DNA of 38,976 bases from Candidatus Omnitrophota bacterium (GCA_022013085.1 JAKLQX010000034.1:1-38976), one strand, 5' to 3'; shown: positions 7,905 through 18,633, numbered from the stretch's first letter. The notes: generated by a model not told the origin, from the letters alone. Translations and numbers: made by a program.

Positions 7905-10900
7905 TTATTCCTTTAGGCTAGCTTTAACTTCCTCTTTATCCTCTGCGCTTTTTCCAGCGCCAATTTTGACTACTTCAATATCGCGGTGAGCCCTAAATCC
8001 GGTTCCTGCAGGGATCAGATGCCCCACGATAACATTTTCTTTCAATCCAAACAGCTCATCACGTTTGCCACTGGTAGCAGCTTCGGTTAAAACACGAGTA
8101 GTTTCCTGGAAGCTAGCTGCAGAAATAAAACTTTCAGTAGTAAGCGAGGCTTTCGTAATACCTAAAAGTAAAGGTGTTGCCTGTGCAGGCTTTTCGCCTT
8201 TTTTAATTACCCGGGTATTTTCTTTTTGAAACACCCACTTATCCACCTGTTGAGTAGCTAAGAATTCTGTATCGCCTGGATCCTCAATCCTTACTTTCTT
8301 AAGCATCTGGCGAATAATTAACTCAATATGCTTATCATTAATACGCACGCCTTGTAAACGATAAACTTCCTGCACCTCATTTACCAGATACTCCTGCAAA
8401 ACTTTGTCTCCGCAAACACGTAGAATATCCTGTAAAACTACCGGGCCATCAGTAAGCTGCTGGCCGGCGCTAACCTTATCCCCTTTGTAAACATTCGGAT
8501 GTTTACCGTGCGGGATAGCATATTCCCTGCTCATACCAGTAGTGGATTTAACAATCATTACTCTCTGGTTTTTCTTAGTCTCACCGAATTCCACAAATCC
8601 GTCAATTTCACTAATAACCGCAGGATCTTTCGGCCGCCTGGCTTCAAAAAGTTCAGCTACGCGTGGAAGGCCGCCAGTAATATCGCGAGTTTTTACAACT
8701 GTGCGCGGAATCTTAGCCAAAAGATCTCCGCCTCCTACCTTTTCGCCATCCCTGACAATGATGTGCGCACCGATAGGTATAGGATAAATCCCCAAAACTT
8801 CATTTTTAGTATCTAAAATAACGACTTGAGGATGATACTCTGGCTTATGCTCAACAACTACGCGCTCAGCTAATTTAGTTACTGAGTTCACCTCTTCATG
8901 CATAGTAATATTTTCACGCAAGTCTTCAAAACGAACTACGCCGCCGACTTCAGTAAGTACTGGAATCGTATAGGGATCCCAGTGCACAAAAGAGATACCT
9001 TTAGCTACCTCTGCACCATCAAGGATAGTAATAAACGCACCTTGCGGGATAGGATATCGCTCAAGCTCACGGCCTTGCGCATCATTAACACTGATTGCGC
9101 CATTTCTATTTAAGACAACATTCTCTTTATTTTTAAGCGTGACTCTCAAATTATGATATTTAACCAACCCCTTATTCTTAGATTTAATAAAAGATTGTTC
9201 AATAGTTCTAGAAGCTGTACCACCGATATGGAAGGTTCTCATGGTTAACTGCGTACCGGGTTCGCCAATACTCTGAGCAGCTATAACTCCCACTGCTTCT
9301 CCAAGCTCTATCAATCTTCCAGTTGACAGGTTACGGCCATAACATTTAGTACATACGCCTCTACCAGATTCACAGGTTAAAACACTGCGAATACGAATCT
9401 TCTCAATACCTAATTTTTCAATTTGATCAGCCTTCTCTTCTGTAATCTCATGGGCCTGCTCAGCAATAACTTCATCAGTAATAATATCCACAACGTTATC
9501 TAAGGCTACTCTTCCGATAATGCGATCTTTAAGGCTAACCACCTCTTCATCGCCTTCAATAATCGCCGCGACAGTAATACCATTTAAAGTACCGCAATCA
9601 TCCTCGCAAACAATTACCTCTTGAGCAACATCAACTAACCTACGGGTTAAATAACCCGCATCTGCGGTTTTAAGTGCGGTGTCTGCCAAACCTTTACGCG
9701 CACCGTGAGTAGAAATAAAATACTCCAAAACATTTAACCCCTCGCGGAAATTAGCAGTAATCGGGTTTTCAATAATCTCGCCTGATGGTTTAGCCATAAG
9801 TCCGCGCATACCTGCAAGCTGCCTAACCTGTAAACGCGAACCACGCGCACCTGAATCAGCCATCATAAAAATAGGATTAAAAGAATCCATCCCTTTAAAT
9901 AATAAATCAGAGATTCTATCAGTGGCATGCGTCCAAATATCAATAACCTTAGATTTACGCTCGCTATCAGTAATAATACCTTTACGATACTGATCTTCGA
10001 CTTTAGCTACTTCTTCCTTTGATTCTTTTAAAACTTGCGGTTTATCTAACGGGATAGTCATATCATCTATGCCAATAGAAATGCCTCCCAATGTACCCAT
10101 CTCAAAACCTAAGCGCTTAATATCATCAAGCAACTTAATAGTCGCAGCATGCCCAAACCTTTTATAAACGCTAACCACTATATCGCTAACCCTTGCCTTA
10201 TTTAATTCCCGATTAACAAACCCGAATTCAGGAGGCAAAATTTGGTTAAACATTACACGGCCAACAGTAGTAGTAATTAATTGTTTTCCTGATAAGACTA
10301 TCTTCTGGTCAAAATCATAGACTCCCTCAACGCGAATCTTAATCTTAGCATGCAAAGCTACCGCTTTATCATCATAAGCTATTGAAACCTCATCAAAACT
10401 TGAAAAAACTTTGCCTTCGCCTAATGCCCCTGTCTTTTCTTTACTCATATAAAAAACCCCTAAAACAATATCCTGAGTAGGAGAAATTACCGGGCGGCCA
10501 TCAGCTGAAGAAAATATATTATTTATAGCCAACATCAACACCTTGGCCTCTAACTGCGACTCGAGTGACAACGGCACATGTACTGCCATCTGGTCACCAT
10601 CAAAATCTGCATTAAAAGCAGTACACACTAACGGATGTATCTTTATAGCTTTACCTTCGATTAATAATGGCTGGAACGCCTGAATACCCAGGCGGTGCAA
10701 CGTAGGCGCGCGGTTCAGCAATACAGGGTGATCTTTGATTACTTCATCCAGGATATCCCAAACCTCAATCTTGCCACGCTCCACCATTCTGCGTGCACCT
10801 TTAATTGTATGCACAAAACCTTTTTCTCTTAATTTTTTAATAATAAACGGTTCGAATAATTCTAAGGCCATTTGCTTAGGCAAGCCGCATTCATGTAGCT

Positions 10901-11954
10901 TCAATTCCGGCCCAACAACGATGACGCTTCTACCGGAATAATCTACACGTTTACCCAATAGATTCTGACGGAACCTTCCCTGCTTTCCTTTAAGCATATC
11001 AGAAAGCGACTTTAATGGGCGATTGTTTGCTCCATTTACCGCTTTACCATGGCGGCCATTATCTAGGAGCGCATCCACTGCCTCCTGAAGCATACGCTTT
11101 TCATTGCGGATAATAATTTCTGGAGCATTGAGATCCATCAATTTTTTCAGGCGATTATTACGATTTATTACACGGCGATATAAATCATTAAGATCGCTAG
11201 TTGCAAACCTTCCGCCATCAAGTGGAACTAACGGACGCAGATCAGGCGGGATAACCGGCAAAATCTCTAAAATCATCCACTCCGGTTTATTACCGCTTTT
11301 CTTAAAATCTTCGGTAATCTTTAAATTTTTAGTCGCTTTGCGATTATTTAAAACATCTTTAGATTTCTCTAAATCTTTTCTAAATTTACGACAGAGCGCA
11401 TCTAAATCCAGCTCTTTTAATAAATCACTAATTGCCTCAGCACCGATTTTGGCTTTAAAAGTTGCGCCATATTTACTCAATGCTTCCTGATATTGCTCAT
11501 CAGTAAGCAACTCTTTTTTCTTCAAAGCAGTTGTGCCTGGGTCAACTACAACATACTCCTCATAATAAATAATCCTCTCTAAGTCTCTTAAACCAATATC
11601 TAAAAGCGCGCTCATTCTGCTAGGCACAGATTTAAAAAACCAGATATGCGTAACCGGAGCAGCCAAATCAATAATACCCATACGCTCACGCCGCACACTA
11701 GAACGATCAACCGTAACTGCGCAGCGATCACAGGTAATTCCCTTGAATTTTATACCTTTATATTTTCCGCAATTACACTCCCAATCGCGAACCGGGCCAA
11801 AGATCTTTTCACAAAATAAACCATCTTTTTCTGGCTTTAATGTGCGGTAATTAACGGTTTCCGCTTTCTTCACCTCGCCCTTAGACCAGGATTTAATTAC
11901 CTGAGGGCTGGCAATTTTTATTGAAATACTATCAAACGAAACGATTTCTTCCAT
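7905..11954 (-). CDS. rpoC: DNA-directed RNA polymerase beta-prime subunit
   Basis: This is the catalytic clamp subunit of RNA polymerase. The 1349-aa product has the N-terminal zinc ribbon ([19 protein letters not shown]), the Mg-binding NADFDGD near residue 450, the trigger-loop region and the second zinc site (CEDDCG, then [11 protein letters not shown]). An in-frame ATG 33 bases further upstream exists inside rpoB. I chose the ATG at 11952-11954 because it overlaps the rpoB stop as TAATG, has AAAAGG about 7 bases before it, and gives the usual family start. No split or large lineage insertion is evident. Confidence 0.96.
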   Translation of the reverse strand: MEEIVSFDSISIKIASPQVIKSWSKGEVKKAETVNYRTLKPEKDGLFCEKIFGPVRDWECNCGKYKGIKFKGITCDRCAVTVDRSSVRRERMGIIDLAAPVTHIWFFKSVPSRMSALLDIGLRDLERIIYYEEYVVVDPGTTALKKKELLTDEQYQEALSKYGATFKAKIGAEAISDLLKELDLDALCRKFRKDLEKSKDVLNNRKATKNLKITEDFKKSGNKPEWMILEILPVIPPDLRPLVPLDGGRFATSDLNDLYRRVINRNNRLKKLMDLNAPEIIIRNEKRMLQEAVDALLDNGRHGKAVNGANNRPLKSLSDMLKGKQGRFRQNLLGKRVDYSGRSVIVVGPELKLHECGLPKQMALELFEPFIIKKLREKGFVHTIKGARRMVERGKIEVWDILDEVIKDHPVLLNRAPTLHRLGIQAFQPLLIEGKAIKIHPLVCTAFNADFDGDQMAVHVPLSLESQLEAKVLMLAINNIFSSADGRPVISPTQDIVLGVFYMSKEKTGALGEGKVFSSFDEVSIAYDDKAVALHAKIKIRVEGVYDFDQKIVLSGKQLITTTVGRVMFNQILPPEFGFVNRELNKARVSDIVVSVYKRFGHAATIKLLDDIKRLGFEMGTLGGISIGIDDMTIPLDKPQVLKESKEEVAKVEDQYRKGIITDSERKSKVIDIWTHATDRISDLLFKGMDSFNPIFMMADSGARGSRLQVRQLAGMRGLMAKPSGEIIENPITANFREGLNVLEYFISTHGARKGLADTALKTADAGYLTRRLVDVAQEVIVCEDDCGTLNGITVAAIIEGDEEVVSLKDRIIGRVALDNVVDIITDEVIAEQAHEITEEKADQIEKLGIEKIRIRSVLTCESGRGVCTKCYGRNLSTGRLIELGEAVGVIAAQSIGEPGTQLTMRTFHIGGTASRTIEQSFIKSKNKGLVKYHNLRVTLKNKENVVLNRNGAISVNDAQGRELERYPIPQGAFITILDGAEVAKGISFVHWDPYTIPVLTEVGGVVRFEDLRENITMHEEVNSVTKLAERVVVEHKPEYHPQVVILDTKNEVLGIYPIPIGAHIIVRDGEKVGGGDLLAKIPRTVVKTRDITGGLPRVAELFEARRPKDPAVISEIDGFVEFGETKKNQRVMIVKSTTGMSREYAIPHGKHPNVYKGDKVSAGQQLTDGPVVLQDILRVCGDKVLQEYLVNEVQEVYRLQGVRINDKHIELIIRQMLKKVRIEDPGDTEFLATQQVDKWVFQKENTRVIKKGEKPAQATPLLLGITKASLTTESFISAASFQETTRVLTEAATSGKRDELFGLKENVIVGHLIPAGTGFRAHRDIEVVKIGAGKSAEDKEEVKASLKE

Positions 11955-14900
11955 TAGTGAGCCTTTTCTGTCCTGATATCGAGACATAAGCCTTGCAACT
12001 CTTTAATTAAAACATTAAATGACTCTGGGGTCCCATGGGTTAGACGCTGCTCTCCTTTAACAATCGCTTCGTAGATACGCGTCCTTCCGTTTACGTCGTC
12101 GCTTTTCACAGTAAGCATCTCTTGCAAACTGAATGCTGCGCCGTATGCCTCAAGCGCCCAAACTTCCATTTCTCCTAGGCGCTGGCCGCCAAATTGCGCT
12201 TTGCCACCTAATGGCTGCTGTGTAACCAAAGAATAAGGGCCAATAGAACGCGCGTGGATTTTTTCATCGACCAGATGGATCAACTTCAAAATATACATAT
12301 ACCCTACGGTAACCTTCTGATCAAAAGGCTCCCCGCTATAACCATCGAAAAGCGTAATCTTACCATCTTCCGGTAAACCCGCCTTCTTAAGCAACTCCTT
12401 AATCTCGCCTTCTTTGGCTCCATCAAACACAGGACAGCTGACATTTAAACCTAAAACTTTAGCTGCCCAACCTAAATGGCACTCCAAAATCTGGCCAACG
12501 TTCATACGCGAAGGCACACCTAACGGATTCAAAACTACATCTACCGGTGTCCCATCTGGCATATAAGGCATATTCTCTTCCGGGATAATCCTGGCAACTA
12601 CGCCCTTGTTACCATGGCGGCCAGCAAGTTTATCGCCTTCAGAAAGTTTACGTTTTGTGGCAATGTAAACAACAACTCTTTTTAAGATACCTGCGGGCAA
12701 TTCATCCCCACGGCGTACCTTCTCAATCTCTTGCTCTTCTTCAGATAATAACTCCTGCATCTGTTCATCAAAAGAAGCAGCTAAAATCTTAGCCTCTTCG
12801 TTATCGCTTAAATCATACTTTTCTACTTTTTTCTTATCTATTCCTAACACTTGAGCTAAACGTGCAGTTTTCTCAGTGGCCAAGAATTCAATCTCTTGCT
12901 TATAATAAGCCTTAAGCTCACGAATTTTAGCCAACTCTTTCGTCTTTTCTTCTTTTGATTTTCTGCCACGATCTTTACGCTGAAATACATGCACATCAAT
13001 AACCACGCCTTCAACTCCTGGAGGCACAATTAATGAAGTATCACGCACATCGCCGGCTTTTTCACCAAAAATTGCACGTAATAATCTTTCCTCAGGGCTA
13101 GGCTCAGAATCAGTCTTAGGAGTAATTTTACCTACTAAGATATCCCCGGCGCTTACCTCTGCCCCAATGCGAATAATACCTGCCTCATCCAAATTTCCTA
13201 ATGCTTCTTCGCTAACATTAGGAATATCGCGCGTAATTTCTTCATTACCCAACCTGGTTTCAGCAGCTTCAATATCAAACTCTTCTATATGTATAGAAGT
13301 AAAAGTATCATTTTTAATTAATCTTTCACTCATAAGAATAGCGTCTTCAAAGTTGTAACCTCTCCATGGCATAAAAGCTACCAATACATTTTTACCTAAA
13401 GCCAACTCACCGCCCTTTGTGGCAATTCCATCAGCAATGGCCTGGTGAGCATCTACATGCTCGCCTAATCCCACTAAAGGCCTTTGATTTAAAGAAGTAT
13501 CCGCATTAGTGCGCAAGAATTTCTTAAGATGATATATCTTTTTACCTATAGTAATTGATGAAGCATCTACGCTAGTTACTTTTCCTGAATCAACAGCTAT
13601 AATCACAGTACCAGAATCACAAGCCACCTTTGCTTCCATGTCCGTTCCTACTAAAGGCGCCTCAGTGATCATAAGCGGTACGGCTTGTCTTTGCATATTT
13701 GAACCCATCAAAGCACGATTAGCATCATCGTGCTCTAAAAAAGGTATTAAAGAAGCAGCAACAGAAACCAATTGCTTAGCGGAAACATCCATATACTGCA
13801 CTTCTTGAGCCTTTACCTTTGGGAAATCGTCTTTGTAGCGGCAAATAACAAACTTATCGACAAAGCGACCTTCACTATCTAAAGGAGCGTCTGCCTGCGC
13901 GATAGTTTTATCTTCTTCAATATCTGCAGTTAAATACTCGATCTTTTTGGTTACTCTACCATCTTCTACCTTGCGATACGGAGTCTCAATTAAACCTAAT
14001 GTATTTATACGCGCAAAACTGCTAAGCGAGGCAATCAAACCAATATTCGGTCCTTCGGGAGTTTCAATAGGACAAACTCGGCCATAATGCGAGGGATGGA
14101 TATCTCTTACTTCAAACCCAGCTCGTTCGCGTGATAAACCTCCGGGGCCTAATGCGCTGAGCCTTCTTTTATGCGTCATCTCGGCTAAAGGATTAATCTG
14201 ATCCATAAACTGAGAAAGCTGGCTACGGCCAAAAAAATCACGAATTTGATTAGATAAGAGCTTAGAATTAATTAGGTAATGCACATTTAGGTTATCAAAC
14301 TCACCCAATAGGCTTAACCGCTCTTTGATTGAACGTTCCACGCGCGATAAACCTATGCGTACCTGATTTTGCACTAACTCGCCAACACTTTTAACGCGGC
14401 GATTGCCTAAATGGTCAATATCATCGATCTTACCAGCCCCACTATTTAATTTAATCAAATACTCCATTACCTTTATTACTGTATCAGAATCAAGTATCCT
14501 TTTTTCTAAAGATACATCCATTCCCAATTTACGGTTTAAAATAAAACGTCCCGCTCTCTCCAAATCATATCTAGCGGGATCAAAAAATAATCTATAGAAT
14601 AAGCCTTCCGCAGCTTCTTTAGTTACGGGCTCAGTTGGCCGCATTTTACGGTAGAAATCAAGATAAGCCTCTTCTTTATTCTTAGTGTAATCTTTCTTTA
14701 AGGTATTAACAATTTCCGGATATTCCTTGCCAAAAGCAGCAAAGATCTGGTTGTCTTCGGAAAAACCTAGAATTCTTAAAATTTGCGTTGCGGGAAAATT
14801 TCTGCGGCGGTCCACATAAGCGGTAATCGTTTCGGTAAGATCATATTTAAATTCAAGCCACGCTCCACGATAAGGGATAACCCTACCATAAAAAATCTTT

Positions 14901-15358
14901 TTTCCAGTAGGATGCAGTTCTTCTTCAAAAGAAACTCCTGGAGAACGCTGTAACTGGCTGACCACCACACGTTCATCTCCATTAATGATAAAAGTACCTG
15001 TTTCTGTCATTAAAGGGATTTCGCCAAAATACGCATCCTGCTCTTTTGTTTCCCGAGGCGTAGTTAAACGAAATTTTACTTTTAAAGGAGCGGCATAAGT
15101 TAATGAGCGATTCTTAGATTCGCTCATTGTGTATTTAGGCTTACCCAAAGAGTAACTAACAAACTCTAACTTTATCGAACGATCGGGACTTTCTATAGGA
15201 AAGATCTCTCCGAAAACTTCTTGCAAACCCTGGTTCTTTTTTTCGTTTGCAGGAACATCCATTTGCAAAAACTCAAAATAAGTTTCAAGTTGCACATCTA
15301 ACAGATTAGGTAAATCGTAAACTTCTTTTAACTTAGCAAAGCTTTTACGTTTAATCAT
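11954..15358 (-). CDS. rpoB: DNA-directed RNA polymerase beta subunit
   Basis: The beta subunit forms the other half of the RNA polymerase active-site cleft. The 1134-aa product is on the short side for the family, so the large lineage-specific insertions of gammaproteobacterial RpoB are absent. The rifampicin-pocket region reads [29 protein letters not shown], with the drug-sensitive residues at the usual D, H and S positions. The C-terminal segment ([19 protein letters not shown]) that contacts beta-prime is intact. The stop overlaps the rpoC start. A 124-base spacer of repetitive A-rich sequence separates it from rplL. Confidence 0.97.
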   Translation of the reverse strand: MIKRKSFAKLKEVYDLPNLLDVQLETYFEFLQMDVPANEKKNQGLQEVFGEIFPIESPDRSIKLEFVSYSLGKPKYTMSESKNRSLTYAAPLKVKFRLTTPRETKEQDAYFGEIPLMTETGTFIINGDERVVVSQLQRSPGVSFEEELHPTGKKIFYGRVIPYRGAWLEFKYDLTETITAYVDRRRNFPATQILRILGFSEDNQIFAAFGKEYPEIVNTLKKDYTKNKEEAYLDFYRKMRPTEPVTKEAAEGLFYRLFFDPARYDLERAGRFILNRKLGMDVSLEKRILDSDTVIKVMEYLIKLNSGAGKIDDIDHLGNRRVKSVGELVQNQVRIGLSRVERSIKERLSLLGEFDNLNVHYLINSKLLSNQIRDFFGRSQLSQFMDQINPLAEMTHKRRLSALGPGGLSRERAGFEVRDIHPSHYGRVCPIETPEGPNIGLIASLSSFARINTLGLIETPYRKVEDGRVTKKIEYLTADIEEDKTIAQADAPLDSEGRFVDKFVICRYKDDFPKVKAQEVQYMDVSAKQLVSVAASLIPFLEHDDANRALMGSNMQRQAVPLMITEAPLVGTDMEAKVACDSGTVIIAVDSGKVTSVDASSITIGKKIYHLKKFLRTNADTSLNQRPLVGLGEHVDAHQAIADGIATKGGELALGKNVLVAFMPWRGYNFEDAILMSERLIKNDTFTSIHIEEFDIEAAETRLGNEEITRDIPNVSEEALGNLDEAGIIRIGAEVSAGDILVGKITPKTDSEPSPEERLLRAIFGEKAGDVRDTSLIVPPGVEGVVIDVHVFQRKDRGRKSKEEKTKELAKIRELKAYYKQEIEFLATEKTARLAQVLGIDKKKVEKYDLSDNEEAKILAASFDEQMQELLSEEEQEIEKVRRGDELPAGILKRVVVYIATKRKLSEGDKLAGRHGNKGVVARIIPEENMPYMPDGTPVDVVLNPLGVPSRMNVGQILECHLGWAAKVLGLNVSCPVFDGAKEGEIKELLKKAGLPEDGKITLFDGYSGEPFDQKVTVGYMYILKLIHLVDEKIHARSIGPYSLVTQQPLGGKAQFGGQRLGEMEVWALEAYGAAFSLQEMLTVKSDDVNGRTRIYEAIVKGEQRLTHGTPESFNVLIKELQGLCLDIRTEKAH

Positions 15359-15482
15359 TATTCTTATGGCTAAATTAGCCTAGTTAACTTACTTAAACTT
15401 ACTTTAGTTTACTCTAAATTACCTTAATTATTAAATTCTTACTTACTCAAACTTCTCTATACTTAACCAAACTTACTTATAC
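15359..15482 (-). repeat. Degenerate short tandem repeat in the rplL-rpoB spacer
   Basis: On the transcribed strand the spacer is made largely of imperfect copies of AAGTAAGTTT (for example AAGTAAGTTTGG, GAGTAAGTAAG, AAGTAAGTTTAAG), with few C residues. It ends in a small hairpin GGCTAA-AGCC just before rpoB. It contains no plausible ORF or U-tract terminator. In many bacteria the rplL-rpoB gap holds an attenuator or RNase III site; nothing that clear is visible here. Confidence 0.5.
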
Positions 15483-15863
15483 TTACTTCAATTCTACGGT
15501 TGCACCCGCTGCTTCTAATTTCTTTTTAATCTCTGCAGCTTCATCTTTAGTAGCACCTTCTTTTATTGCTTTAGGAGCAGCATCTACTAAATCTTTGGCT
15601 TCTTTCAATCCCAAATTAGTAATGGTACGTACTTCCTTAATTACCGCGATTTTATTAGCACCACAGCTAACCAAAACAACAGTAAATACGCTCTTTTCTT
15701 CAGCAGCAGGGGCAGCAGCAGCTCCAGCAGCAGGGGCAGCCATCATAGGCATATTAGCGCTAACACCAAACTTTTCCTCTAAAGCTTTAACTAAATCAGC
15801 AAGCTCCAGAACACTCATCGTCTCTATTGATTTAATTAGTTCATCCAATTTTGCAGTTGCCAT
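15483..15863 (-). CDS. rplL: 50S ribosomal protein L7/L12
   Basis: L7/L12 forms the ribosomal stalk that recruits and activates translational GTPases and is present in several copies per ribosome. The 126-aa product has the N-terminal dimerisation helices (residues 1-33), an Ala/Pro-rich hinge ([15 protein letters not shown]), and the conserved C-terminal domain ([28 protein letters not shown]). AAGGAGG 6 bases before the ATG is a strong Shine-Dalgarno. The upstream spacer carries the GC-rich hairpin also found before tuf, which fits the need for extra L7/L12 relative to L10. Confidence 0.97.
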   Translation of the reverse strand: MATAKLDELIKSIETMSVLELADLVKALEEKFGVSANMPMMAAPAAGAAAAPAAEEKSVFTVVLVSCGANKIAVIKEVRTITNLGLKEAKDLVDAAPKAIKEGATKDEAAEIKKKLEAAGATVELK

Positions 15864-15895
15864 TTCTTCCTCCTTGTCTACTTAGACCTGCCTCA

Positions 15896-15956
15896 ACACC
15901 CGCGCAATTTTCGCCGCCTGGCGAACACCCGCACAATTCTGATAAGCGCGGGGTGT
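15896..15956 (-). promoter_or_regulatory. GC-rich hairpin ahead of rplL, with duplicated 3' arm
   Basis: Transcribed as ACACCCCGCGC, loop TTATCAGAATT, then GTGCGGGTGT. A small palindrome (TTCGCC-AGGC-GGCGAA type, 15910-15925) follows, and after it a second 3' arm GCGCGGGTGT. The first arm can therefore pair with either of two downstream arms, the distal one matching better. The 5' arm and 8 of 11 loop bases match the hairpin before tuf. It lies between the rplJ stop and the rplL Shine-Dalgarno. Function is inferred only. Confidence 0.65.
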
Positions 15957-15965
15957 TTTTGACTG

Positions 15966-16493
15966 TTAACTTGATTTTGTCTTTTTGATTTGATCTAAAC
16001 AATAAACAAACTTCTTTATTGTCTGGTTTAATACAATTACAAATCCTAAAATTGGCGCATTTAATGTCATCACTACCTGAGCTCGCAACATATCTTTCGA
16101 AGGAAGTTTGCTCATTATTTCGATATCTTTCTGTGTTAATAGTTTTTCAGCCAGGAACCCGCCTTCTAATATAAGCTTTTCGTGACCTTTACGAAAAGCA
16201 CATAACGCCCTAGATGTATCTACAGGCTCATCCTTAAAAAAGACCATTGCGCAAGGAGTCTCAACTGAGGGAATTAAATCTTTAATGCCTAAATCTTTTA
16301 GCACCCTTCTGGCTATGCTATTCTTGACTACAAAAAGATTAGCCCCTGCAACCCTTAAGGTTTTACGTAAAGAACTCATATCCGGGCTAGATACGCCGGA
16401 GTATTTTACAATAATCAATCCCTTGGATGTTTTAAAACTATTCTTTATACGATTTTCAGATGTTTCTTTAACTAACAATCCAATTTTCTTCAT
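15966..16493 (-). CDS. rplJ: 50S ribosomal protein L10
   Basis: L10 anchors L7/L12 dimers to the ribosome and, in many bacteria, represses its own mRNA. The 175-aa product has the N-terminal 23S-binding domain (KTSKGLIIVKYSGVSSPDMSSLRKTLR, then LFVVKNSIARRVL) and a C-terminal helix that would bind L7/L12 dimers. It starts 1 base after the rplA stop, so the long L10-binding leader known from E. coli has no room immediately upstream. Any autoregulation would have to act elsewhere. The 102-base gap after it holds the hairpin shared with the tuf leader. Confidence 0.95.
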   Translation of the reverse strand: MKKIGLLVKETSENRIKNSFKTSKGLIIVKYSGVSSPDMSSLRKTLRVAGANLFVVKNSIARRVLKDLGIKDLIPSVETPCAMVFFKDEPVDTSRALCAFRKGHEKLILEGGFLAEKLLTQKDIEIMSKLPSKDMLRAQVVMTLNAPILGFVIVLNQTIKKFVYCLDQIKKTKSS

Positions 16494-16494
16494 T

Positions 16495-17175
16495 TTAGCA
16501 AATAATCCTTAATCCCGGGTTCATGGAAGCATTGATACTCAAGCTCTTCACAAACTTCCCTTTTACTGATACAGGCCTAGCCTCATTAACCGCCTCAATA
16601 ACCTTAGAGGCATTGTCATTTAGTTGATCTTCGGTAAAAGACACCTTCCCTACTGATAAGTGCATTCCTCCCTGCTTATCTACGCGGAATTCAACTTTAC
16701 CTTTTCTTACATCTTCGATTGCTTTTGCGATATCATTAGTAACTGTTCCGGTTTTAGGGCTAGGCATTAGGCCACGGGGCCCGAGCACCTTACCAAGCTT
16801 ACTTAAATCCTTCATCATCTCTGGACTAGCAATAGCACAATCAAAATCAAGAAATCCCGCAGAAACTTTATCTATTAACTCTATACCCCCCACTAAATCT
16901 GCTTTTGCCTCTCTTGCCTGGCGCTCATGCTCACCTTTACAGAATACCGCTACACGCACCTTTTTCCCAGTTCCATGGGGCAATACAACTGTCCCGCGGA
17001 TCATCTGGTCACTCTTCTTAGTATCCACGCTTAAATTAAAATGCAGGTCGATAGAGCCATCAAACTTTGGCTTAGACAACGACTTCAATATTACAATAGC
17101 TTCTTTTAACTGATAAATTTTGTCTTGCTCTACCTGTTTGACTGATTCTTTATATCTCTTGCTTTGTGTTTTCAT
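16495..17175 (-). CDS. rplA: 50S ribosomal protein L1
   Basis: L1 forms the mobile L1 stalk that guides deacylated tRNA out of the E site and represses its own operon in several bacteria. The 226-aa product has the conserved segments FNLSVDTKKSDQMIRGTVVLPHGTGK, LGKVLGPRGLMPSPKTGTVT and the C-terminal SINASMNPGLRI. Its ATG directly abuts an inverted-repeat arm whose AAGGTG is the only visible Shine-Dalgarno. Access to that site may therefore depend on whether the spacer hairpin is open. Confidence 0.96.
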   Translation of the reverse strand: MKTQSKRYKESVKQVEQDKIYQLKEAIVILKSLSKPKFDGSIDLHFNLSVDTKKSDQMIRGTVVLPHGTGKKVRVAVFCKGEHERQAREAKADLVGGIELIDKVSAGFLDFDCAIASPEMMKDLSKLGKVLGPRGLMPSPKTGTVTNDIAKAIEDVRKGKVEFRVDKQGGMHLSVGKVSFTEDQLNDNASKVIEAVNEARPVSVKGKFVKSLSINASMNPGLRIIC

Positions 17176-17274
17176 CCCGCACCTTCTTTGTTATTCATTC
17201 GTTTTAATCCTCTACGCCTTTAAACATCTGAATATTCCACACCCCAAACATATTGAATTTTTAGAAGGTGCGGG
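17176..17274 (-). repeat. Terminal-inverted-repeat element with embedded ribosome-binding site, copy 1
   Basis: This fills the rplK-rplA spacer. On the transcribed strand CCCGCACCTTCT begins 4 bases after the rplK stop, and its exact complement AGAAGGTGCGGG ends immediately before the rplA ATG. The 3' arm contains AAGGTG at normal Shine-Dalgarno distance. The 75-base interior is AT-rich and shares a CCTTTAA-n-GAATATT type stretch with copies 2 and 3. Folding would pair the ribosome-binding site with the 5' arm. Confidence 0.75.
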
Positions 17275-17278
17275 ATTA

Positions 17279-17701
17279 TCATTCAACTGCAATACCCATA
17301 CTGCGGGCAGTGCCTTCAATAGTCTTCATCGCTTGTTCTAAATTATCAGTATTTAAATCCGGAAGCTTAAGCCTGGCAATCTCTTCAACTTGCTTTTTAG
17401 TTACCTTACCAATCGTCTCTTTACCACTAATACCAGAGGCCTTGGCTAAATTTGCTGCCCTTTTAAGTAAAATTGATGACGGCGGGCTCTTTATAATAAA
17501 GGTAAAGGTTCTATCCTCAAAAACGCTGATTACTACAGGCAAGATTAACCCATCCCGGCCTTTAGTCTGATCATTAAACTGTTTACAAAACTGCATGATA
17601 TTAACTCCATGCTGGCCTAACGCTGGGCCTACTGGAGGCGCAGGATTTGCCTGAGCTGCTGGAACGTGCAATTTAATCTGCGCCTTCATTATTTTTGCCA
17701 T
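17279..17701 (-). CDS. rplK: 50S ribosomal protein L11
   Basis: L11 forms the base of the GTPase-associated centre and is needed for RelA activation and RF1 action. The 140-aa product has the Pro-rich N-terminal domain ([22 protein letters not shown]) and the C-terminal 23S-binding domain ([15 protein letters not shown], then [11 protein letters not shown]). The frame is open 8 codons upstream into nusG, but the ATG at 17699-17701 gives the usual MAKxxKAQIKL start. It has AAAAGG about 8 bases before it and lies 2 bases after the nusG stop. Confidence 0.96.
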   Translation of the reverse strand: MAKIMKAQIKLHVPAAQANPAPPVGPALGQHGVNIMQFCKQFNDQTKGRDGLILPVVISVFEDRTFTFIIKSPPSSILLKRAANLAKASGISGKETIGKVTKKQVEEIARLKLPDLNTDNLEQAMKTIEGTARSMGIAVE

Positions 17702-17703
17702 AG

Positions 17704-18231
17704 CTATACCTTTTCCACCTGCCAATACTCTAATTCTACTGGCGTTGAACGGCCAAAAATAGATACACTGACCTTAACTTTACCTTTTTCAGGATAAACT
17801 TCTTCAATTGTACCGTTAAAATTCAAGAATGGGCCTTCGTTGACTCTTACCTGTTCACCTTTTTCAAAAACAACTTTCGGGGATGGTTTAGCTGCAGTTT
17901 CTTTAGTTCGCTTAAGAATACTATCCACTTCTTCTTTGGGTAATGCAACTGGCTTCTTGCCTAATCCGATAAAACCGGTAACCCCAGGAGAATTTTTAAC
18001 AAAAAGATAAGTCTGCTCACTTAAATCCATCTCAACCAATAAATATCCTGGGAAAAATTTTCTTTGGGTAATCTTCTTTTTACCAGAACGGACCTCTGAA
18101 ACCTGCTCCGTAGGAATAATCACGCTAGTAATTAAATCCTGCAAACCTTCCGCAGAGATTTTCTTCTCCAAAGACGCTTTTACCTTTTCTTCTATGCCAG
18201 TCTGCGTATGTATAACGTACCAGTTTTTCAC
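17704..18231 (-). CDS. nusG: Transcription termination/antitermination factor NusG
   Basis: NusG binds RNA polymerase, suppresses or promotes pausing, and links polymerase to Rho or to ribosomal S10. The 175-aa product has an N-terminal NGN domain ([17 protein letters not shown], then [14 protein letters not shown] and GVTGFIG) and a C-terminal KOW domain ([40 protein letters not shown]). The start codon is GTG at 18229-18231. It overlaps the arm of the spacer repeat (AAGGTGCGGGGTG), which also supplies the Shine-Dalgarno. It follows secE, the usual partner gene. Confidence 0.96.
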   Translation of the reverse strand: MKNWYVIHTQTGIEEKVKASLEKKISAEGLQDLITSVIIPTEQVSEVRSGKKKITQRKFFPGYLLVEMDLSEQTYLFVKNSPGVTGFIGLGKKPVALPKEEVDSILKRTKETAAKPSPKVVFEKGEQVRVNEGPFLNFNGTIEEVYPEKGKVKVSVSIFGRSTPVELEYWQVEKV

Positions 18232-18300
18232 CCCGCACCTTCTCCTTTATTCTTACCACCCCAACACCTTTTAGTATTTAAATATAAAGAAGGTGCGGGG
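18231..18300 (-). repeat. Terminal-inverted-repeat element with embedded ribosome-binding site, copy 2
   Basis: This fills the secE-nusG spacer. Perfect 13-bp arms (CCCCGCACCTTCT and its complement) lie 1 base after the secE stop and at the nusG GTG; the last G of the arm is the first base of the start codon. The interior of about 44 bases is AT-rich with a short CACCTTTTAGTATTTAAATAT stretch resembling copies 1 and 3. The 3' arm carries the only AAGGTG ribosome-binding site for nusG. Confidence 0.75.
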
Positions 18301-18301
18301 T

Positions 18302-18493
18302 TCATTTAAAAATAGCGCTTAAAAACTTAGATAATCCTAAATCTACCACTCCTATAAAAACTGTCATTAAAGCTGTAACTACAATTACTAATCCCGTAGA
18401 TGCCAAAAGTTCGTGTCTAGTTGACCAAGAAACTTTATTTAATTCGCTTCTTACTTCTTTTAAAAAATTTACTGGTTTTGCTAAGATATTCAT
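18302..18493 (-). CDS. secE: Preprotein translocase subunit SecE
   Basis: SecE clamps the two halves of the SecY channel in the inner membrane. The 63-aa product is the short single-span form: a cytoplasmic amphipathic region with the conserved KPVNFLKEVRSELNKVSWSTRHELLAS, then one transmembrane helix (TGLVIVVTALMTVFIGVVDLGLS). It sits between tRNA-Trp and nusG, the standard neighbourhood, and no other small membrane protein fits that place. The length and motif make the call secure despite the small size. Confidence 0.95.
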   Translation of the reverse strand: MNILAKPVNFLKEVRSELNKVSWSTRHELLASTGLVIVVTALMTVFIGVVDLGLSKFLSAIFK

Positions 18494-18524
18494 AAACTAA
18501 AACTTTCCAAGCTCCATTATACTA

Positions 18525-18595
18525 CAGGAGCGGCAGGACTTGAACCTGCAGTCACGGTTTTGGAGACCGTTGGTTTGCCATTAACCGACGCCCCT
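18525..18595 (-). tRNA. tRNA-Trp (anticodon CCA)
   Basis: The minus strand folds into a cloverleaf: acceptor arms AGGGGCG and CGCTCCT pair over 7 bp with one G-U. The anticodon stem is ACGGT/ACCGT around loop CTCCAAA, giving anticodon CCA. The T arm is GCAGG-TTCAAGT-CCTGC. The discriminator is G, as expected for tRNA-Trp. The 3' CCA is not encoded, as GTA follows. Its place between rpmG and secE is the common bacterial arrangement. It is probably cut out of the long rpmG-secE-nusG transcript. Confidence 0.95.
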
Positions 18596-18633
18596 AAGTT
18601 TAACTCTATCTTTTTAACCTCGCCCATAAACTT

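Noticed and set aside
13980-14180. Rifampicin- or streptomycin-resistance alleles in rpoB and rpsL
   Set aside because: The key residues in both drug-binding segments are the sensitive forms.
15359-15482. CRISPR-like array from the short repeats
   Set aside because: Units are about 10 bases, imperfect, and without uniform spacers or cas genes.
16494-16560. Classical L10 autoregulatory leader before rplJ
   Set aside because: rplJ starts 1 base after the rplA stop, so there is no separate leader, and no matching structure was recognised in the rplA coding end.
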